Positions 59,496-64,000 of a stretch of 64,000 nt of DNA are shown here, piece by piece. This DNA comes from Phoenix dactylifera (lineage: Eukaryota > Streptophyta > Magnoliopsida > Arecales > Arecaceae), in NCBI RefSeq assembly GCF_009389715.1, contig NC_052406.1, forward strand, positions 1,488,001-1,552,000. Direction: 5' to 3'. The translations under genes were made by a program, and so were the position numbers. Within the stretch, counting starts at the first letter, position 1; the number at the start of each line of letters is the position of its first letter. Below the pieces are notes generated by a model. The model worked only from the letters and a program-made list of their open reading frames with translations. It did not search any database and was not told the origin of the DNA.

Positions 59496-62081
59496 ATATA
59501 GCTGTCTATCTGTCTGATAACCATTTTTAGCAGTTTTGGTTTTGAGTTCCCCTCGAATTGGTGGATCTGAGTTCGAAGACACGCCTTTGGCCACAATCAA
59601 GCTTCATTGAGGCAGAGTAGCCTGGGATCAGTTGTGAGGATAGTTTTTAAGTATGCCCGCAATATTAACCTGGGAGTATATTGTCGTGCCTAGAGTCTGT
59701 TTAATGGAGTGATTTAAATTTTGAAAGGTTTTAGAGACTATCTATGGAGGATGTAAGTTCGAAAAGTTGCAGTTATGCAGTCAGATTTTGTGGAGTGTAA
59801 GTTCATTTTGAAAGGTTGTAGAGATTACTCATGGAGGATGTAAGTTCTGAAAGTTGGAGATATATAGTCAGAATTGCGGCTTTACACACTGGCTGCATTC
59901 TTTGTGAAATTCTACTCCCCTAATTCTTGTATAATACTTCTGTAGTATAGTGAAGAACGCCTTGGGGTCTCTTAACCCCACGGTGCTGTCAGAGTCCGTC
60001 AACATTTGCCACATTTTCTTCGGGCTTGTTTGGTTCGCGGGAAGCATTTTTCCTCCTAGGAATATGATTCCTGAAAAGAAAATTCCTAGGAAGAGAATGT
60101 CTGGGAATGTACTTTTGGCATGTTTGGTTAAACATGGAAAAATGACAGATTTATAGAGTGCTTATGTTTGGTTGACCATCCACTTTTCTGAAAAAGTTAT
60201 GTGTAGTCCCTATTATACCCTTAATAAAAATTAGGTGTTTAATGCCTCTTTAATGCTGAAGGGCCTTTTTGGGAAAAATAAACATGAAGTGATTTCCGCC
60301 TCATGGGAAAGTAACTTTTCCAAGTTTCTCATGGGAAAGTAACTTTCCCAAGTTTCTCATGGGAAAGACTTTTCTATGAAATGTGGAAATCATATTTCCA
60401 TGGAAATACAACTTTTCCATCTCTCTCCTTTGAAAACTCCAACCAAACAAGAAGCATCTCATTACTTTTCCATTGACCACACTTTTCCTCCTTCTTTTCC
60501 CGCAAACCAAACGAGCCCTTCAATTCTTCATACACTCCAAGGTATTGTGCTCAGTTGATGGTTGCTGCCATGCTCCCCTCAACACTTGCTGCACTTACTG
60601 TTAGTCCTCAACACTTGCAACATTCTCCTCAATTCTTCACACGCTCCAAGGCATTAAGCTCTCTTGATGGATACTGCCACACTCCCCTCAACACTTACTG
60701 CTCCCCTAATTCTAATATAATACTTCTGTAGTATAGCGAAAATGCATTGGGGTCTCTTAACCTCAAGGTGCTGTCAGAGTCCCTCAACACCCACACTTTC
60801 TTCAATTCTTTACACACTCCAAGGCATTGGGCTCTCTTGATGGATCCCACCACACTTCCCTCAAAACTTGCTGCACTTCAAGACCTGGGGCTTTCTTGAT
60901 GGAAGCCTTGGAGAGGATGGAAGCCTATGGGGGAATAAAAGAGAGAGAAAGAGAAGTGAGATTGAGGCTAGATTATTGATTGGTTTTCCATCAAGGTTTT
61001 TTTAGTGATTTATTTATGGTGTTGGAATTCTCTAATTCTTATCATTCTAGAACTTTTAATTACATATTAAATACAACCTTAATTCTCTTGAAGTCTTATT
61101 ACATTTTGAATGAGCCCATCCCCTTTTCATAATCTTCTTCTGTTAGGAGCTGGTGTGAACATACAATAGGTATTGGTGTGAACAATACCTTTCTGCATGT
61201 ATCTTAGATTCTTACATATGGAAGACATATAGATGAAGAAAACATATAATATCAACCAATATCTAGCTATGCGAAAACGTTGGATAATCTGGCTATGCAT
61301 TGGAAACAATTGCATGTCTGCAAAGGCAATTCTTGCATCACCTACAGCATAAAAAAGAATAAATGTGAACCTCCTAACGTAGCTTTGATTTGCATTATTG
61401 GTCAGTTCGCCACCTTGCTGTTAATTTTAACTATCAGCTTTTGGTTTTGTGAATAGATGGAACTTCCTCATTGGACCGATATCGTGAAGACTGGGAGGTT
61501 CAAGGAGCTTGCTCCATATGACCCTGATTGGTACTACATCAGAGCTGGTAATCAGCGTTCACATGGTTTTATCTTTCATACTTATTGAGTGTTAAACCAG
61601 TGATGTACCCTGTAGGAAGTGGTCATTACTGCATCCAGCATTTCAAAAGTGACATCCATTCATTTAAACTTTGCAGCTTCCATGGCAAGAAAGATCTATC
61701 TGAGACAGGGTATTGGTGTTGGTGGTTTCCAGAGGATTTACGGAGGGCGCCAGAGGAATGGATCTCGTCCACCACATTTTTGCAAGAGTAGTGGTGCAAT
61801 AGCTCGCCACATCTTGCAACAATTGCAGAACATGAGCATTATTGAGATTGATCCAAGAGGGTGAGTGATACCTTTTTATTTTTCTTTTTCTTTTTTAATG
61901 TAGAGTGAGATCATTGGTTTCACATAGTTTTAGCTAACTACTCTGTAGGACACTTTGTTTTTGGATCATATATAGTTTCTCAAGGCGTTTTCTCTTTTCA
62001 TGTTTCAGTGGGAGGAAAATAACTTCCCAGGGGCAACGTGATCTAGATCAAGTAGCAGGACGGATTGTCATTGTTCCTTGA
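58915..62081 (+). CDS. RPS19: 40S ribosomal protein S19 (eS19)
   Basis: eS19 is a head component of the 40S ribosomal subunit, required for 18S rRNA maturation. Four exons join in frame: 58915-58998, 61457-61547, 61677-61860 and 62009-62081, giving 143 residues, the standard length. Sequence runs [27 protein letters not shown] | [30 protein letters not shown], then [51 protein letters not shown], and [20 protein letters not shown] ending RIVIVP. Intron 1 is 2.46 kb and contains a microsatellite, a tandem duplication and a MITE. Exon 1 is preceded by a TATA box and telo-box-like motif. No lesion was seen; it is very likely functional. Confidence 0.97.
59459..59513. repeat. CT and ATCT microsatellite in eS19 intron 1
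   Basis: An uninterrupted CT tract of about 24 bp is followed by (ATCT)n-like sequence and GTCT/GTCTG variants. Confidence 0.95.
59720..59880. repeat. Diverged tandem duplication, about 85-bp unit
   Basis: TTTTGAAAGGTTTTAGAGAC ... ATGGAGGATGTAAGTTC is followed by a second copy, TTTTGAAAGGTTGTAGAGAT ... ATGGAGGATGTAAGTTC, with further shared sequence (AAAGTTG, TCAGATT/TCAGAAT). Lies in eS19 intron 1. Confidence 0.8.
59908..60860. repeat. 286-bp tandem repeat, split by a MITE
   Basis: Copy A (59908-60021 and 60522 onward) and copy B (60703-60860) share ATACTTCTGTAGTATAG, TTGGGGTCTCTTAACC, GGTGCTGTCAGAGTCC, TCAATTCTT and CACTCCAAGG. Distance between matching points is about 786 bp, of which 500 bp are MITE plus duplicated site. 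Another partial copy lies at 60595-60700. Confidence 0.8.
60022..60518. mobile_element. MITE with 3-bp target duplication (PIF/Harbinger-like)
   Basis: A 497-bp element with terminal inverted repeats: GGGCTTGTTTGGTTCGCGGG at the left and CCCGCAAACCAAACGAGCCC at the right (three mismatches). It is flanked by TTC at 60019-60021 and 60519-60521. An empty copy of the same repeat at 60785-60800 (CACTTTCTTCAATTC) shows the site before insertion with a single TTC. Three-bp duplications and GGGC.TGTTTGG termini suggest a PIF/Harbinger (Tourist-like) MITE, although TTC is not the usual TWA target. The interior repeats CATGGGAAAGTAACTTT. Confidence 0.85.
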
Positions 62082-64000
62082 GTTGCTGCAGTTGTGGTCC
62101 CCGTCATCCATGAACATATCTGTTGGTTACGATGGTCTTTGGCAGTTTTGGTTTTAGGATTTTCCTCCTCAGTCTCTAATTGTCAGCTTGAAACCTTTCT
62201 TAATTAGTAAAACTCTCATGGCAATTGCTTTATTCTTGACAACACTTCTGATTGTTTGCTAGTAAAATCAATTTGAACCTTGGTCTGATATTTTAATATT
62301 GAGACTGAATTTTTTTGAACATTTACCAACCTCTGTCAAAGCTTAACTGATGATTTATTGCATTTCTTACATAACGAGATATTTAAGTAATTTACTCTAT
62401 CAACCATGTCTGCGAACTGATGTGGAATCAAGAAGGAAGTGTCATGCATTCCTTGTGTTCAAACAGAGAAGTCTGTCACTGTCAGAGTTACAGTTTGATT
62501 CAGGATAATAACTTGCTCAGGCACCAAGCATTCCGAGTAGAGTCCCCTGGTGCCCATTTGTAGGATCTGGCTCAAAAAAAATGGCAATCAGTCTGTTCTT
62601 TATTAGCTGCAGTTCCACAGAATCATGACCTGGGCTATCAAGGCTGGCTAGTTGGTTTTGTAACAAGAATTAATTCCCTCCAGGGATGTTCATGCTGAAA
62701 CCAGCTTCATCCTCAAGCGGAGTGCACTGCTTTGGTGTGGGATTATGCTGTTGCTACCTGTGATGAATGCATTTGTTGTACAAGGCCTTCTTAAGAGATG
62801 TCAATGCACCAGGGTGACAACCTGAAATTCCGGCTTAGGGAAAAAGACCGCTCATTATAGCGGCTCAGGTATCATGGAAAGCCATGAACCCCGCAATATT
62901 TGATGAGGAAAAGGATTTGGATGATGATGATATAAACTGGAAAGGCCATTAATTTGCTGTCTTGTTTCTTCTAGGAAGGATACCTGCCTGGACCCAGACA
63001 TAGCAAATTTTTCAGAGGGTCTGATAGCCCATGGAACAGGTGGGCAGGCTTTACATACATCAAGACCCTTTTTTTTTTTTTTTTTTTTGATCATAACTTT
63101 GAGTATTTATGAATTTTGATACTTACGACAGCGCTGCTGAGAATTATGTTTAAAAAGCTTGAATTCTGCTTTGTTAGGCTGAGACATGACTTCACTGTAT
63201 CTGTCTGCAATGATCACAAAAGTAACAGTGATTTTGTTGAACCAGCCCTCAATGTGTCAAAATATATAGATGGAAGAGAACCAAGAATGACATTTTTTCG
63301 AGATGGTTTGATTGAAGAGAATATTAAGAAAGGAAGAAAGGCTTGAGATCATTAATCCTTTGATTGAACTTGGATTTCCAAAGAGGTGGAAGCTTTAATC
63401 AAGGCTGTTTAATTTTTCATTTTGGCTGAACAAATGTACTAAAGCAAGACTTCAGATGAATTCAGCTTCTATAAATTAAGTTTAAAAGCTTTTGCTCTGA
63501 TAGGGTTTGTCTTGGACGTGACTTTCTGCATTTGTGTTTGCAGATGAGCATATAATGTTTTCTGAATAGAGCTCAGAAGGCGATGTTCTGTTGAACCGGA
63601 GGTTTATAAAGTGCAACAGGATTTCTAGCTTAGTTCAGTGTAAAAGTAATTAAATCTTCCCATAACCCACTAATTAACATATCTCACCGTCTGATATTAA
63701 GCATCAGATCCTTGTTGGCATGAACACAGAAAAGGTGGCAAAAGTTTGCCCCATTGAGATGTGAAGGAAATCGAAGAAACCAAATGAATTGACTAAACAT
63801 TACATATTTACGCATTTATGGTAATATGGACATTGTTTAAATTGATAAAATTTCAAACTAGGAAAAAGTCAATGGAAGGTAAAGTGGGGTTCCAACATCT
63901 AAATGACACAAGGATTTTCATAAATTTGATTGGTCTTCATATGCAATATTCATTTAACTATCCCTACAAATTAACAATTAATGCTGAAACTTTCTTGGTG
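62082..64000. other. eS19 3' flank and unassigned sequence
   Basis: The eS19 3' UTR starts here. A T18 tract is at 63068-63086. An open frame at 63116-63346 (75 codons, ending EENIKKGRKA) has no recognised motif, and a short open stretch at about 62870-62950 (ending DDDDINWKGH) is equally unassigned. Either could be a distant exon or chance. No RNA gene or transposon was recognised. Confidence 0.4.

Noticed and set aside
63116..63346. 75-codon plus-strand frame near the right end
   Set aside because: Not recognised; no partner exons visible. Mentioned under the eS19 3' flank but not called as a gene.
1..64000. CRISPR arrays, bacterial operons, tRNA or rRNA genes
   Set aside because: None seen; the tandem repeats here lack CRISPR spacing and the DNA is clearly plant nuclear. 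tRNA genes were only looked for by eye, so a covariance search could still find one.

Overview
The window is plant nuclear DNA: long AT-rich introns with GT-AG junctions, plastid and mitochondrial nuclear-encoded proteins, an alpha-expansin, a CC-NBS resistance-gene relative and abundant plant-type transposons (MULE, Ty1/copia, Ty3/gypsy, L1-type LINE, MITE). Gene style and repeat content fit a monocot, possibly a palm; that is inference, not proven. There is one run of 100 Ns (15761-15860), so this is a draft assembly.

Layout. (1) 1-5435, minus: five exons of a queuosine-nucleotide glycosylase (QNG1/DUF2419) whose 3' part lies beyond the left edge; exons 1 and 2 carry apparent small indels. 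(2) 5611-10681: a complete Mutator-like element (MULE) with long inverted repeats and a 9-bp target duplication, inserted about 185 bp upstream of the QNG1 start. It carries a decayed FAR1-MULE-OTU transposase gene (minus) and a convergent plant-mobile-domain fragment (plus). (3) 10683-19070: gene-poor DNA with a LINE RNase H fossil, a plus-strand gypsy gag cut by the N gap, and a minus-strand gypsy gag, leader and LTR. (4) 20570-22227, minus: a CC-NB-ARC gene broken by a frameshift and lacking LRRs. (5) 23717-25492, plus: an intact two-exon alpha-expansin. (6) 26085-28470: a decayed minus-strand copia element. (7) 28800-30400: a fossil exon resembling a nucleotide-sugar transporter, and an AT-rich fold-back repeat. 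(8) 31618-36363, minus: a complete seven-exon plastid biotin carboxyl carrier protein gene. (9) 37995-38590: a tandem array of about 210-bp units. (10) 40036-51135, minus: a complete nine-exon mitochondrial processing peptidase beta subunit gene. (11) 51770-58722: a LINE fossil followed by a nearly intact L1-type LINE. (12) 58915-62081, plus: a complete four-exon ribosomal protein eS19 gene with a MITE in intron 1. (13) 62082-64000: nothing recognised.

The host genes are unrelated housekeeping or wall and defence genes, as expected in a plant chromosome; they form no operon-like system. What they share is transposon pressure: a MULE and a LINE each end within 200 bp of a housekeeping start codon, and introns are enlarged by MITE-like insertions and local tandem duplications. 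The exon models for BCCP, MPPB, eS19 and the expansin were built by hand from splice sites and keep reading frame throughout. No convincing new biochemical system was found. The most distinctive object is the MULE, which combines long palindrome-filled inverted repeats, an OTU-type transposase tail and a captured plant mobile domain.
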